From assembly GCF_003319115.1 (NCBI RefSeq), contig NZ_QOHF01000013.1, positions 1 through 64,000 on the forward strand: DNA of 64,000 nucleotides. The letters run 5' to 3'. Of the stretch, positions 7,444 to 16,434 are shown one piece after another (position 1 is the stretch's first letter; each line of letters starts with the position of its first letter). Made by a program: the position numbers and the translations under genes. Source of the stretch: Geodermatophilus sp. TF02-6 (GTDB taxonomy: Bacteria; Actinomycetota; Actinomycetes; Mycobacteriales; Geodermatophilaceae). The notes beneath the pieces are model-generated. The model was not told the origin of the DNA and did not search any database. It worked only from the letters and a program-made list of their open reading frames with translations.

Positions 7444-8130
7444 TCAGCCGCGCGGGTCGGCGTCCCCGGCCCGGACCAGGCCGGTCTGGTAGGCGATGAC
7501 CACCAGCTGGGCCCGGTCCCGCACGCCGAGCTTGGCCATGGCGCGGTTGACGTGCGTCTTGACCGTCAGCGGGGACAGGTAGAGGCGGCCGGCGACGTCC
7601 TGGTTGGACAGGCCGAGCGCGACCAGGGCGACGATCTCGCGCTCGCGGTCGGTCAGCTCGGCCAGCTGCTCGGGGACGACGTCGAGGCCGCCCTCCTGCG
7701 GCTGGCTGAGGAACCGCGCGATGAGGCTGCGGGTGGCACGGGGTGAGAGCAGCGCCTCGCCCCGCGCGACGACGCGGATCGCCTCGAGCAGGTCGTCGGG
7801 CTCGACGCTCTTGCCGAGGAACCCGCTGGCCCCCGAGCGCAGCGCGGCGAGCACGTACTCGTCGGCCTCGAAGGTGGTCAGCACGACGACCCGGACGTCG
7901 GCGAGCTCCGGCGCCTCGGTGATGGCGCGGGCGGCGGCCAGGCCGTCGGTGCCGGGCATGCGGATGTCCATGAGGACGACGTCCGGGCGCAGCGCGTGCG
8001 CCTGCCGGACCGCCTCGTCGCCGTCACCGGCCTCGCCCACGACCTCGAGCTCCGGGTCGCTGCCGATCAGCGCCGCGAACCCCGACCGGATGAGCACCTG
8101 GTCGTCGGCCAGGAGCACTCGCAGCGTCAC
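7444..8130 (-). CDS. NarL/LuxR-family response regulator
   Basis: This 228-aa protein has a receiver domain (residues 1-120) with the acidic pair LLADDQ, phospho-acceptor Asp in DVVLMDIRMPGTDG, Thr in VVVLTTFEADEY and Lys in GFLGKS. A LuxR-type HTH follows (LTDREREIVALVALGLSNQDVAGRLYLSPLTVKTHVNRAMAKL). It overlaps the sensor kinase gene by 4 bases and is its partner. Such pairs act as DNA-binding regulators of stress or envelope genes. The target is not visible. Confidence 0.95.
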   Translation of the reverse strand: MTLRVLLADDQVLIRSGFAALIGSDPELEVVGEAGDGDEAVRQAHALRPDVVLMDIRMPGTDGLAAARAITEAPELADVRVVVLTTFEADEYVLAALRSGASGFLGKSVEPDDLLEAIRVVARGEALLSPRATRSLIARFLSQPQEGGLDVVPEQLAELTDREREIVALVALGLSNQDVAGRLYLSPLTVKTHVNRAMAKLGVRDRAQLVVIAYQTGLVRAGDADPRG

Positions 8131-9362
8131 GACCCGCTCCTCGGGATCTCGGCGTGCACGACGAAGACCCCGTCCGTCGCCGCGGCGCAGAAGGTACCGC
8201 CCAGCGACGTCACCCGCTCGCGCATGCCCAGCAGGCCGTGGCCGCTGCCGGCGGCGCCCGCCGGCTCCGGCGCGACGGGGTTGCGCACCTCGACGGCGAC
8301 CGCGTCCGGCAGGTGCTCCACGGAGAGCTCGGCGCTGCCGGTGCCGTACTTCAGCGCGTTGGTCAGCGACTCCTGGACGACGCGGTAGGCGGCCAGGTCG
8401 GCGAGCTCGGGCAGCGGCCGCGGCTCGCCGGTGACCCGCAGGGCGGTCTGCAGGCCGGCGGCGCGCGTGGTCTGCACCAGCGCCGGCAGCTGGTCCAGGC
8501 CCGGCGCGGGCGGCGCGGTGGGGTTCTCGTCCTCGCCGGTGCGCAGCAGACCGAGCACGGTGGACATCTCGGCCAGCACCGTGCGGCTGGCCTCACGGAC
8601 CAGGCCCAGCGCGGTGCCGGCCTGCTCGGGCGAGCGGGTGAGCAGGTGCCGGGCGACGCCCGCCTGCACGTTGATCACCGAGATGTGGTGCGCGACGACG
8701 TCGTGCAGCTCGCGGGCGATGCGCAGCCGCTCGTCGGTGACCCGCCGGACGGCCTCCTCCTCGCGGGTCACCTCCGCCTGCCGGGCGCGGGCCTCCGCGG
8801 CCTCGACCGCGGCGCGCTGGCTGCGCACGGCCACGCCGACCGCGGCCGCCGCGACGCAGAAGCCGGGCAGCGAGAGCGCGTGATCACGGATCTCACCCTG
8901 CGCCAGGGCCAGCGCGACCAGGTCGACGGCGGCGGTGACCACGGCGATCAGCGCAGTCGTCGCCACCGAGCAGCGCTCCCCCACGGTGTAGAGGGCGACG
9001 ACGGAGACGACGAGGGCGGCGGTGGGCTGGCCACTGTGCAGCACCACCAGCACCGTGGCCGCCAGCCCGACCCCCCACACGAGCAGCGGGTTGCTGCGGC
9101 GGACCACCAGCGCGGCGGCGGCCACGGCCACCAGGGTGACGGTGACCGGCTCGAGCACGTCGCGGTCGGCGAACCGCCCACCGCCGCCGAAGCCGCCGCG
9201 CGGGCCGTCGTCGCCGAACAGTCCGGTCAGGGACGCCCCGAAGACGAGGACGGCGAGGCCGGCGTCGACCAGGCGCGGGTGCTGCGCCTGCCAGCGCGAC
9301 AGCGCCCCGAGCCCCTGCACGACGGGCACCCTAGGCGCTCGCGCCCGGGCCGCCGCGGTCAC
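8127..9362 (-). CDS. Sensor histidine kinase (HisKA_3 type)
   Basis: The 411-aa kinase starts at GTG 9362, which overlaps the DedA stop codon (GTGA). The N-terminal 180 residues hold about five membrane helices, then a coiled region (RAAVEAAEARARQAEVTREEEAVRRV). The dimerisation/phospho-acceptor helix follows, with His in ARELHDVVAHHISVINVQAGVARHLL. The HATPase domain has YRVVQESLTNALKYG (N box) and GSGHGLLGMRERV (G box). It is the cognate kinase of the response regulator just downstream. No large extracellular sensor domain is present; the membrane part likely senses. Confidence 0.93.
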   Translation of the reverse strand: MTAAARARAPRVPVVQGLGALSRWQAQHPRLVDAGLAVLVFGASLTGLFGDDGPRGGFGGGGRFADRDVLEPVTVTLVAVAAAALVVRRSNPLLVWGVGLAATVLVVLHSGQPTAALVVSVVALYTVGERCSVATTALIAVVTAAVDLVALALAQGEIRDHALSLPGFCVAAAAVGVAVRSQRAAVEAAEARARQAEVTREEEAVRRVTDERLRIARELHDVVAHHISVINVQAGVARHLLTRSPEQAGTALGLVREASRTVLAEMSTVLGLLRTGEDENPTAPPAPGLDQLPALVQTTRAAGLQTALRVTGEPRPLPELADLAAYRVVQESLTNALKYGTGSAELSVEHLPDAVAVEVRNPVAPEPAGAAGSGHGLLGMRERVTSLGGTFCAAATDGVFVVHAEIPRSGS

Positions 9363-9982
9363 CGCGCGGCTGCCAGCCGGCCGCGGCGGCGCACCCACAG
9401 CCGGGCTGCGGGCAGCACGACGGCGGCCGTGACCAGCAGCCCCGATGACGCCTCCGACACGACGGTGGAGACCTCGGTCCAGCGCCCGGCCAGTGTCTCG
9501 CCGAGCCACACCAGCCCGGCGTTCCAGCCCAGCGAGCCGAGCGCGGTCAGCGCGGTGAACCGGGCCAGCGGCATCCGGGCCAGGCCGGCCGGCACCGACA
9601 CCAGGACGCGCAGCCCCGGCACCAACCGGCCGAACAGGACGACGGCGTCCCCGCGCCGGGCCGCCCAGGCCTCGACCCGGGCCAGGTGCTGCTCGTCCAC
9701 GCGCAGCGGGCGGGGCAGGCGGGTCAGCAGCACCCGGCCACCGACCCGGCCGAGGGTGTGGAGCAGCCACGCGCCGACCACGGAGCCCGCGGTGGCGCCC
9801 AGCACGGCGGCCACGAAGGACAGCGACCCGGCGGCCACCTGCGTGCCGGCCAGCGGCAGCACCACCTCGGACGGCACGAAGGGGACGACGCCCTCGACGG
9901 CCATGACCGCGGCGAGGCCCGGCCAGCCGGCGCCGCCGACGAGCGCGGACACCGCCGTCGGCAGGCCGGCGAGCAGGCTCAC
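9359..9982 (-). CDS. DedA family membrane protein
   Basis: This 207-aa DedA/SNARE-associated protein has several membrane helices and the family hallmarks FVPSEVVLPLAG near the N-terminus and GRLVPGLRVLVSVPAGLARMPLARFTALTALGSLGWN in the middle. DedA proteins are thought to move lipid carriers or support membrane energetics. The start is GTG 9982 with only a weak SD. It is translationally coupled to the following histidine kinase gene, which suggests an envelope-stress link. Confidence 0.88.
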   Translation of the reverse strand: MSLLAGLPTAVSALVGGAGWPGLAAVMAVEGVVPFVPSEVVLPLAGTQVAAGSLSFVAAVLGATAGSVVGAWLLHTLGRVGGRVLLTRLPRPLRVDEQHLARVEAWAARRGDAVVLFGRLVPGLRVLVSVPAGLARMPLARFTALTALGSLGWNAGLVWLGETLAGRWTEVSTVVSEASSGLLVTAAVVLPAARLWVRRRGRLAAAR

Positions 9983-10307
9983 CGGGCACCCGCGGCGGCG
10001 CGGCGCGGACAGCGGTCGGAGGTGGTCGGGGGCACGCCACCACGGTGCCGGCCGGGCGGGCGTCCGTCGTCGTCCCGCTGCAGGCTCGGCGGGGTACCGC
10101 GGTCGCAGTACGCCCGTCGACCCGGCGCGGCGCCGGCGCCCGAGGGCTCGCGGCGTCCGCGGCCGCGTTCGACCTCGGTCGTCGGAGGCCCGACCGTCCG
10201 ACGGGACGTCCTGGCGAACCACCGCCGCGGTCGGTACCCCGCTCGGCGATCGAGGACCCTCCTGCACCCGCAGCGCTGCAGGACGACACGAGACCGTCCG
10301 GTTCACC
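9983..10307. other. Gene-free divergent spacer
   Basis: These roughly 325 bases lie between the divergent DedA and asparagine-synthetase-like genes. No small gene with an SD is recognisable. The only clear signal is the -10 box at the right end. Confidence 0.5.
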
Positions 10308-10313
10308 TAGCCT
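10308..10313 (+). promoter_or_regulatory. -10 box of a leaderless transcript
   Basis: TAGCCT fits the actinobacterial TANNNT -10 and is followed by exactly 6 bases before ATG 10320. No SD is present. This spacing predicts transcription starting at the A of the start codon. Confidence 0.45.
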
Positions 10314-10319
10314 CCCGCC

Positions 10320-12995
10320 ATGGGCGGTGTTGCCGGTTGTTTCGGGCTGGTCGACGACCCGGGCCTGGTGCGGCGGATGAGGGCGGCTCAACGACACCGC
10401 GGGCCGGACGGCGAGGGCTGTTTCACCCACGGTCCGGTCGGCCTCGCCCACTCGCGGCTGGCCGTCCTCGACCGGGAGCACGGGGCCCAGCCGCTGACCG
10501 ACGCGAGTGGCCGTTACGTCATCTGCTGCGACGGCGCGGTCCACAACCACGGCGAGCTGCGGGACGAGCTGCGCGGCCTGGGCCACACCTTCCGCAGCGG
10601 CTGCGACACCGAGGTGCTGGTCGAGGCGTTCGCGGAGTGGCGTGAGGCTGCCTTCGACCGGTTCGACGGGATGTTCGGCCTGGCGGTCTACGACACGGTC
10701 GAACAGCGGCTGTTCCTCGCTCGTGACCACTTCGGCATCAAGCCGTTGTACGTGGCCTGTCTCCCGGACGGGACCGGCTGCCCACGGGTGCTGTTCGCCA
10801 GCGAGATCAAGGCCCTGCTGGGATCGGGGGAGGTCGAGCCGGTCGTGGACGAGCGGGTCCTCTACCGCTACCTGCGTTTCGGTGTGCACGACGACGGGGC
10901 CGACACGTTCTTCGCCGGCGTGCAGCGGGTGCTCCCCGGCGAGGTGCTGACGATCGACGACCGCGGCGTCCGGCGGCGCACCTCCGATCTACCGGCGCGG
11001 CTCGGTAGCCTGCCACGGCGGCGCTACACGTCCCGGGACGGCGACGAGTACGCCGAGCAGCTGCGCCGTTCGGTGCGCGAGCGCCTGATCAGCGACGTCC
11101 CGGTGGGCACCCGCCTGTCCGGGAGCCTGGGCTCGTCGACCGTCGTCCTGCTCGTCGACGAGTTGCTGCGGCAGGATCCGGCGGCCCGGGCGGTGGGCGC
11201 CCGACAGCACACCGTCAGCGCCGTCCTCCCCGGTTCACGCTCCGACGAGGAGCGCTGCGTCGAGGCGGTCCTCACCCGCACGGAGGGGCGCGCCGTCGGG
11301 CACACGGTGCGGCCCAGCGCCGACGCCTTCGCCGAGGACCTGCGCGACTTCGTGCTCACGCAGGAGGAGCCGACGCTCAGCACCGGTCCCTACGTGCAGT
11401 ACACGGTCGCGCAGGCGGCGGCCGAGCACGTGACCGTCCTGCTCGACGGCTCGGGTGCGGACGAGCTGCTGGCCGGCTCCCCGTCGTACCGCCTCGTCCA
11501 CCTGCGCCAGCTGCTCCGTCAGCGGCGCCTGCTCAGGCTCGGCGTCGAGGCGGCGCGGTCCCGCCGACAGCTCTGGCAGCTGCTGCGTCCGCGGCTGTCC
11601 GCCCGGCTGCGCGGGCGGCACCGCGTCGACCCGGTGACGCTCCTGGACGACGGCTTCCTGGCCGCGCACGCGTCCGAGCGCTTCTCCCCGGTGTCGGACG
11701 ACCTGCGCGCGCGGCTGCTGCAGGACCTGTTCGAGGCCAGCCTGCCGGCGCTGCTGCGCTGCTCCGACAAGAACACGGCGCGGTTCGGCCTCGAGGGGCG
11801 GACGCCCTTCCTCGACGTCGCCGCGGTCAGCCACCTCTTCTCCCTCGACGACGAGGCGGTCCTCGCCGACTCGGCGGGCAGCCGGGTGCTGCGCGACGCC
11901 ACCGACGACCTGCTGCCGGACGTCGTCCGCACCCGCCCCGACCGGACCGGCTCCACGACGCGTGAGGAGCAGTGGTTCGAGCGGCTCAAGACCCGGTTCT
12001 ACGAGGTGTTCTGCTCGGCGAGCTTCGGCCGCCGGCCGTACTTCGACCAGGCCGCCGTGCTCGCCGAGTTCGAGCGCTTCGTCCGAGGTCGAGGCGCCGC
12101 GGACACGGCGCTGTTCTGGCGACTGCTCAACACCGAGCTGTGGCTGCGCGCGTTCATCGACGAGGAGCCGGCCGATGTCGGCGCGGCCGTCGCGGAGGCC
12201 GAGGACAAGCCCGACCTGACGCCGAACGAGGGCAAGTCGCTCGACATCGAGGTCGGCGGCCACCGCCGTCGGCGCTATCCGGTGCAGACGCGGGCGATCA
12301 CGGCCGACGACGACCTGGCCGCCCTCGCCCGGGAGCGGGTGGCCGAGTTCTTCGCGCGCCTGCGGGAGTCCCCCGAACACCGGGAGTGGCTCGGCTGCGA
12401 GTGGTCGCTGGTCGTGTGCGAGAAGGTCGTCGCGATCACGCAGGGGCGCTCGTTCTTCGTCTGGGACATCGCACCCGGCAGGTGGGCGCGGTTCCTGAGC
12501 CGCCGCGTGGCGCACACGCCGCACGGGATCGGGCTGGGCAGTCCGGAGACGATGCAGCTGGCCATCCAGGAGGCCGGGCTGCCCCGCATCCTGTTCGCCG
12601 CGCTCGTCGGCGCCGCGGCCAAGGCGCTCGGACGCCACGGCGACTTCTACCGCCTGGCCGGCTCCCACGTCGCGGCGATCGACGGCCCCACCGAGTACTC
12701 GGTGTATCCCAGCAACGTGTCGGCCAAGCTCCCGCCCGCCCGGCCGGACGAGGTGGCGGCGCGGCTCGCCGAGGCCGTGCGGACCGTTCTGCCTGCCGAC
12801 GTCGCCAGCCGGTTCCGAGGAGTCGTGGTGATCGACGCCAACGACCTGGGCTGCCAGGTCCTGGGCAGCGACCGGCCCGACCAGGCGGCGAGGATGCCCG
12901 CGGTGTTCGCCGACAACCCGCTCGGTCAGGACCGGGAGCGCACACCCCTGTGCGTCGTCTTCGACGTGCCGGCCGGCGGACACTCCCGCTCATGA
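10320..12995 (+). CDS. Asparagine-synthetase-like protein fused to CofE-like domain, catalytic residues altered
   Basis: This 891-aa protein has three parts. Residues 1-200 match a class II glutamine amidotransferase, but it begins MGGVAGCF instead of MCGIAG, so the nucleophile Cys is Gly. Residues 230-625 match the asparagine synthetase domain; the PP-loop near residue 265 reads LSGSLGSS instead of LSGGLDSS, while DGSGADELL and CSDKNTARFGLEGRTPFLD are kept. Residues 630-891 match coenzyme F420-0:L-glutamate ligase-like proteins (NEGKSLDIEVGG, RRRYPVQTRAIT, CEKVVAITQGR, HTPHGIGLGSPETMQLAI, AAIDGPTEYSVYPSNVSAKL, DANDLGCQVLG, DNPLGQ). In relatives I believe these two parts are separate neighbouring genes. 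The product probably makes or modifies a peptide or amide, but the reaction is unknown. It stands alone on its strand. Confidence 0.85.
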   Translation: MGGVAGCFGLVDDPGLVRRMRAAQRHRGPDGEGCFTHGPVGLAHSRLAVLDREHGAQPLTDASGRYVICCDGAVHNHGELRDELRGLGHTFRSGCDTEVLVEAFAEWREAAFDRFDGMFGLAVYDTVEQRLFLARDHFGIKPLYVACLPDGTGCPRVLFASEIKALLGSGEVEPVVDERVLYRYLRFGVHDDGADTFFAGVQRVLPGEVLTIDDRGVRRRTSDLPARLGSLPRRRYTSRDGDEYAEQLRRSVRERLISDVPVGTRLSGSLGSSTVVLLVDELLRQDPAARAVGARQHTVSAVLPGSRSDEERCVEAVLTRTEGRAVGHTVRPSADAFAEDLRDFVLTQEEPTLSTGPYVQYTVAQAAAEHVTVLLDGSGADELLAGSPSYRLVHLRQLLRQRRLLRLGVEAARSRRQLWQLLRPRLSARLRGRHRVDPVTLLDDGFLAAHASERFSPVSDDLRARLLQDLFEASLPALLRCSDKNTARFGLEGRTPFLDVAAVSHLFSLDDEAVLADSAGSRVLRDATDDLLPDVVRTRPDRTGSTTREEQWFERLKTRFYEVFCSASFGRRPYFDQAAVLAEFERFVRGRGAADTALFWRLLNTELWLRAFIDEEPADVGAAVAEAEDKPDLTPNEGKSLDIEVGGHRRRRYPVQTRAITADDDLAALARERVAEFFARLRESPEHREWLGCEWSLVVCEKVVAITQGRSFFVWDIAPGRWARFLSRRVAHTPHGIGLGSPETMQLAIQEAGLPRILFAALVGAAAKALGRHGDFYRLAGSHVAAIDGPTEYSVYPSNVSAKLPPARPDEVAARLAEAVRTVLPADVASRFRGVVVIDANDLGCQVLGSDRPDQAARMPAVFADNPLGQDRERTPLCVVFDVPAGGHSRS

Positions 12996-13210
12996 CACCG
13001 GCGCCCCGACGAGTCGACCGAGCAGCGCCTGCCTGATCGCCGGGCGGGAACCGAAGACCAGCAGGAACAGCGCCTCCCGCGCCGTCCGCTCGGCGTCGCT
13101 GCCGGTCAGGACGGCGCGGCTGCCGGTGGCCACGTCGCGTCGACCGCGGCCGCCGCCGGCGCGAGCAGGTCGGCGGCCAGCTCGCGGGCCCGGGCGACGA
13201 CGTCGGTCAC
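12990..13210 (-). pseudogene. Acyl-CoA dehydrogenase remnant with internal deletion
   Basis: GTG 13210 opens a reading (TDVVARARELAADLLAPAAAAVDAT) like the start of an acyl-CoA dehydrogenase. It stops within 35 codons. Another frame then gives TGSRAVLTGSDAERTAREALFLLVFGSRPAIRQALLGRL, the typical last 40 residues of the same enzyme family. The flavin- and substrate-binding core of about 300 residues is missing. It overlaps the stop of the synthetase-like gene. Confidence 0.6.
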
Positions 13211-13258
13211 CCCGCCATCCTCGCGTCCGGGCGGACGGGTCCGCGCCCGGCGGCGGGC

Positions 13259-14797
13259 TCAGGCCGCCGGAACGGCGGCCCGCGCGGTGCGGGTCGCGGC
13301 CAGCACGCAGACGTCGTCGTCCCGTTCGACGGCGGTGTGGCTGCCCTCGATGACGGTGTGGACGAGCGCACGTGCCCCTCCGCGGCGCCGGAGACCCCGG
13401 CGGGCGGCGGCGGTCAGCCGGGCCAGGCCCTCGTCGAGGCTCTCGCCCCGGCGCTCCACCAGCCCGTCGGTGTACAGCAGCACGGCGGCGCCGCCCGGGA
13501 GGGTCGTCCTCCCGGTGGGGTAGTCGAGGTCGGCCTCCACCCCGAGGATGAGCCCCTGTGCCCGGTCGAGCAGCGTCACCCCGCCGTCCGGTGCGCACAG
13601 CAGCCCGTAGGGGTGACCGGCGCTGGCGTACTCGAGGGCGCCGGTGGCCAGGTCGAGGTTGAGCACCGCGGCGCTGGCCATCGCCGGGCCCAGGGCGCCG
13701 ACGAGGAGCCGGTTGAGGCAGGTGAGCACCTGCCCGGGGCCGTGGCCGTCGGTGACGTAGGCCCGCATGGCGCCGCTGAGCCGGGCCATCAGCCCGACGG
13801 CGGCCGGCCCGTGGCCCACGACGTCGCCGATGGCCAGGACCAGCCGTCCGTCCGGAGCGGGGAAGACGTCGAACCAGTCGCCGCCGAGACGGATCTCCTC
13901 GGACGCGCCGAGGTAGCGGGCGGCGAGATCCAGCCCGGGTACCTCGGGCAGCGCGGGCAGCAGGCTGGTCTGCAGCTCCTGCAGCACCTGCCGCTGGCGG
14001 CCCAGGGTGGCCTTCAGCTCCTGTTCCAGGCGGCGGACCTCGGTGACGTCGCGGGCGACCGCGGCCACCCCGACGGTGGGCCCGTGCGGTACGCGGACGG
14101 GGAAGAACGACTCCAGCCAGGTGTGGCTCCGCCCGGGGTCGGCCGGGGTGGTGCCGACGATCTCCACGTCCCGCAGGGGCCGCCCGGTCTCCAGCACCCC
14201 CCGCAGCAGCGGCTCGGCCTCGTCCCGCAGGTCGGGCAGCAGGTCGAACACGGGTGTGCCCTCGTGGTCGGCGACGCTGAAGCCGTTCATGGCGGCCAGC
14301 TCCTGGTTGATGCGGACGAAGCGCAGCTCCGGGTCGATCAGCGCGAACCCGATCGGCGCGTCCTGCAGCAGGGTGGACACGATCGCCGCCTCCGACTGGA
14401 CGAGGCGGCGCAGGCGCTCCTCCCGGCTGAGGTCGATGACGACGGCGACCCACTCGTAGGGCTCCCAGCTGACCGCCGACACGGCCGCGAGCACCGGCAC
14501 CCGGCTGCCGTCGGGCCGCAGGAAGTCCTTCTGCAGCACGGCCGACCCGGTGCGGCGGACGTCGTCCACCGCCGCCGCGTCGCGCTCGGCGTGGTCGGCC
14601 GGGGTGATCGCCGGCCAGGCGATGCCCTCCTCCAGCTCGCCGCGGCTGCGGCCGAGGATGCGCAGCAGTTCGTCGTTGGCCTCCGTGACGACCTCGTCGG
14701 TGCCCGACGCCATCCCCACCGCGTCGCCGGCGAACAGCGCCCGCAGCCGTTCGGCCTGCCGGACGACCTCGACCGGCCCAGGGCCCCCGTCTCCCAC
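13259..14797 (-). CDS. PAS-PAS-PP2C (SpoIIE/RsbU-type) phosphatase
   Basis: This 512-aa sensor phosphatase has two PAS domains (about residues 20-125 and 135-260: VVTEANDELLRILGRSRGEL and GFALIDPELRFVRINQELAAMNG) and a short coiled linker (LEQELKATLGRQRQVLQELQ). The SpoIIE domain follows with the metal-binding motifs GGDWFDVFPAPDGRLVLAIGDVVGHG, LYTDGLVERR and ERDDDVCVLA. Such proteins dephosphorylate anti-anti-sigma factors in general stress signalling. No anti-sigma partner lies nearby. The start is GTG 14797. Confidence 0.92.
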   Translation of the reverse strand: MGDGGPGPVEVVRQAERLRALFAGDAVGMASGTDEVVTEANDELLRILGRSRGELEEGIAWPAITPADHAERDAAAVDDVRRTGSAVLQKDFLRPDGSRVPVLAAVSAVSWEPYEWVAVVIDLSREERLRRLVQSEAAIVSTLLQDAPIGFALIDPELRFVRINQELAAMNGFSVADHEGTPVFDLLPDLRDEAEPLLRGVLETGRPLRDVEIVGTTPADPGRSHTWLESFFPVRVPHGPTVGVAAVARDVTEVRRLEQELKATLGRQRQVLQELQTSLLPALPEVPGLDLAARYLGASEEIRLGGDWFDVFPAPDGRLVLAIGDVVGHGPAAVGLMARLSGAMRAYVTDGHGPGQVLTCLNRLLVGALGPAMASAAVLNLDLATGALEYASAGHPYGLLCAPDGGVTLLDRAQGLILGVEADLDYPTGRTTLPGGAAVLLYTDGLVERRGESLDEGLARLTAAARRGLRRRGGARALVHTVIEGSHTAVERDDDVCVLAATRTARAAVPAA

Positions 14798-14994
14798 GGC
14801 GGGGGAGTCTGCCAGAGGGCCACGACGCTCCCGGCGCGCGCGGAGCGCTGCAGCGCGGACCGCCCGGCGACCGGGAGGGACGCCGTCCCGGGAGGCCGCT
14901 TCGGCTCAAGCCGGGACCGGTCGGTGCCGATGACCCCCGACGACGGAGGAGCGCGCCCGCCGGGGTCGGGTGGGCGTCGGCGGGAGGGGAGGCC

Positions 14995-16434
14995 GTGGTC
15001 AGCGCAGCGGCCGTGGTCACCGCAGCGGCCGGGACGCGCCCGGCGGACCCGCACGCCGCCCGGCCCGAGCAGCGGCGACTGGTGCTCCTGTCCTACGTCT
15101 GCGGCTTCGCCGTGGTGGCCGCGCTGTACGGGCTCGACCGCACGCTCGGCGTCGTCGCCGGCCTGCTGAACGTCGTCTTCGGCGTCTACTTCTGCCGGCA
15201 CCTGGCGTTCGCGGTGGCCGCCGCCCGCTGGGCGGAGAAGGACCTCCTGGCCGCCGACGTCGGCCTGGGGACCTACACCCCGTCGGTCGCCGTCCTCGTC
15301 GGCTGCAAGAACGAGGAGCTCGTCGTCGACGGGATGGTCACCGCGCTCCTCTCGCTGGACTACCCGGCCGACCGGCTCACCCTCGTCGTCGTCGACGACG
15401 GGTCGGACGACGGCACCGGCGCCCGGCTGGACGGGTGGGCCGCCCGCGACCCCCGGCTGCGGGTGCTGCACCGCCCGCCGGGCTCCGGCGGCGGGAAGTC
15501 CGGCGCCCTCAACGACGCCCTCGACCTGCTGGACGCCGAGATCGCCGTGGTGTTCGACGCCGACCACGAGCCGGAGCCGACGGCGCTGCGCCGTCTCGTC
15601 CGCCACTTCCGCGACCCGGTGGTCGGCGCGGTGATGGGCCGCTGCGTCATCCGCAACGGCCGCGACTCGTCGATGGCCGGCACCGTCTTCGTCGACTTCC
15701 TCTCCGGCTACCTGGTCAACGAGTACGGCCGGCAGGCCCTGTTCGAGCTGCCCGCCTACGGCGGGGCCAACTGCGCGGTGCGGATGTCGACCCTGCGGGC
15801 CCTGGGCGGCTGGAACCCGCACACGGTCACCGAGGACACCGACCTGACCCTGCGCGTGCTGCTGGCCGGCCAGCGGGTCCGCTACGACCTCTCCGCCGTC
15901 GACTTCGAGGAGGCGGTGGTCAGCGCCCCGCGCTTCTGGACGCAGCGGTACCGGTGGGCCCGGGGCCACCAGAAGTGCTTCCGGGACCACTGGCGTCCGC
16001 TGATGCGCTCGCCGCACCTGTCGCCGGTGGAGAAGGTCGAGACGACGCTGTTCCTGCTCGTCTACCACGTGCCCCTGCTCAGCGGCATCGGGCTGCTGCT
16101 CACCGGGCTGCGGGCCGTCGGGATCGGCGACCTGCCGGTCGTCGGGCTGCTGCCCCTGTCGATGCTGCTGTTCGTCGGCCCGCTGGCCGAGCTGTCCGTG
16201 GGGCTGCTCATCGGGCGGGTGGAGCGGCGCGCCGCCTGGCGGCTGCTCGGCTTCCTCCCGGCCTTCGCCCTGTCCATCTGGATCACCACGCGCGCCTACG
16301 TCGACGGCATGCTCGGCCGCCCCTACACCTGGGTGAAGACGTCCCGGTCGGGGGCCACGTCCACCGTCCGGGTCGACCCTCCGCCGCCCGCGGTCGGGGC
16401 CGCCGCGCCGCCGTCGTCGAGGACCGGCGCCTGA
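14995..16434 (+). CDS. Membrane GT2 glycosyltransferase of exosortase cluster
   Basis: This 479-aa processive-type family 2 glycosyltransferase has two helices before the catalytic domain (residues 20-65). The GT-A domain has VVVDDGSDDG near 132, DAD near 188, TEDTDL near 278 and QRYRW near 316. Three or four C-terminal membrane helices follow. The D, D, D, QxxRW set is that of cellulose/hyaluronan/PGA-synthase-like enzymes, so it probably polymerises and exports a sugar chain. The start is GTG 14995 with SD GGGAGGGGA 4 bases upstream. Its stop overlaps the start of the exosortase-like gene. Confidence 0.92.
   Translation: MVSAAAVVTAAAGTRPADPHAARPEQRRLVLLSYVCGFAVVAALYGLDRTLGVVAGLLNVVFGVYFCRHLAFAVAAARWAEKDLLAADVGLGTYTPSVAVLVGCKNEELVVDGMVTALLSLDYPADRLTLVVVDDGSDDGTGARLDGWAARDPRLRVLHRPPGSGGGKSGALNDALDLLDAEIAVVFDADHEPEPTALRRLVRHFRDPVVGAVMGRCVIRNGRDSSMAGTVFVDFLSGYLVNEYGRQALFELPAYGGANCAVRMSTLRALGGWNPHTVTEDTDLTLRVLLAGQRVRYDLSAVDFEEAVVSAPRFWTQRYRWARGHQKCFRDHWRPLMRSPHLSPVEKVETTLFLLVYHVPLLSGIGLLLTGLRAVGIGDLPVVGLLPLSMLLFVGPLAELSVGLLIGRVERRAAWRLLGFLPAFALSIWITTRAYVDGMLGRPYTWVKTSRSGATSTVRVDPPPPAVGAAAPPSSRTGA

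Noticed and set aside
8127-10889. 920-codon frame as one large kinase
   Set aside because: Only the segment from 9362 is kinase; upstream the frame is DedA and synthetase shadow. The GTGA overlap at 9359-9362 fixes the start.
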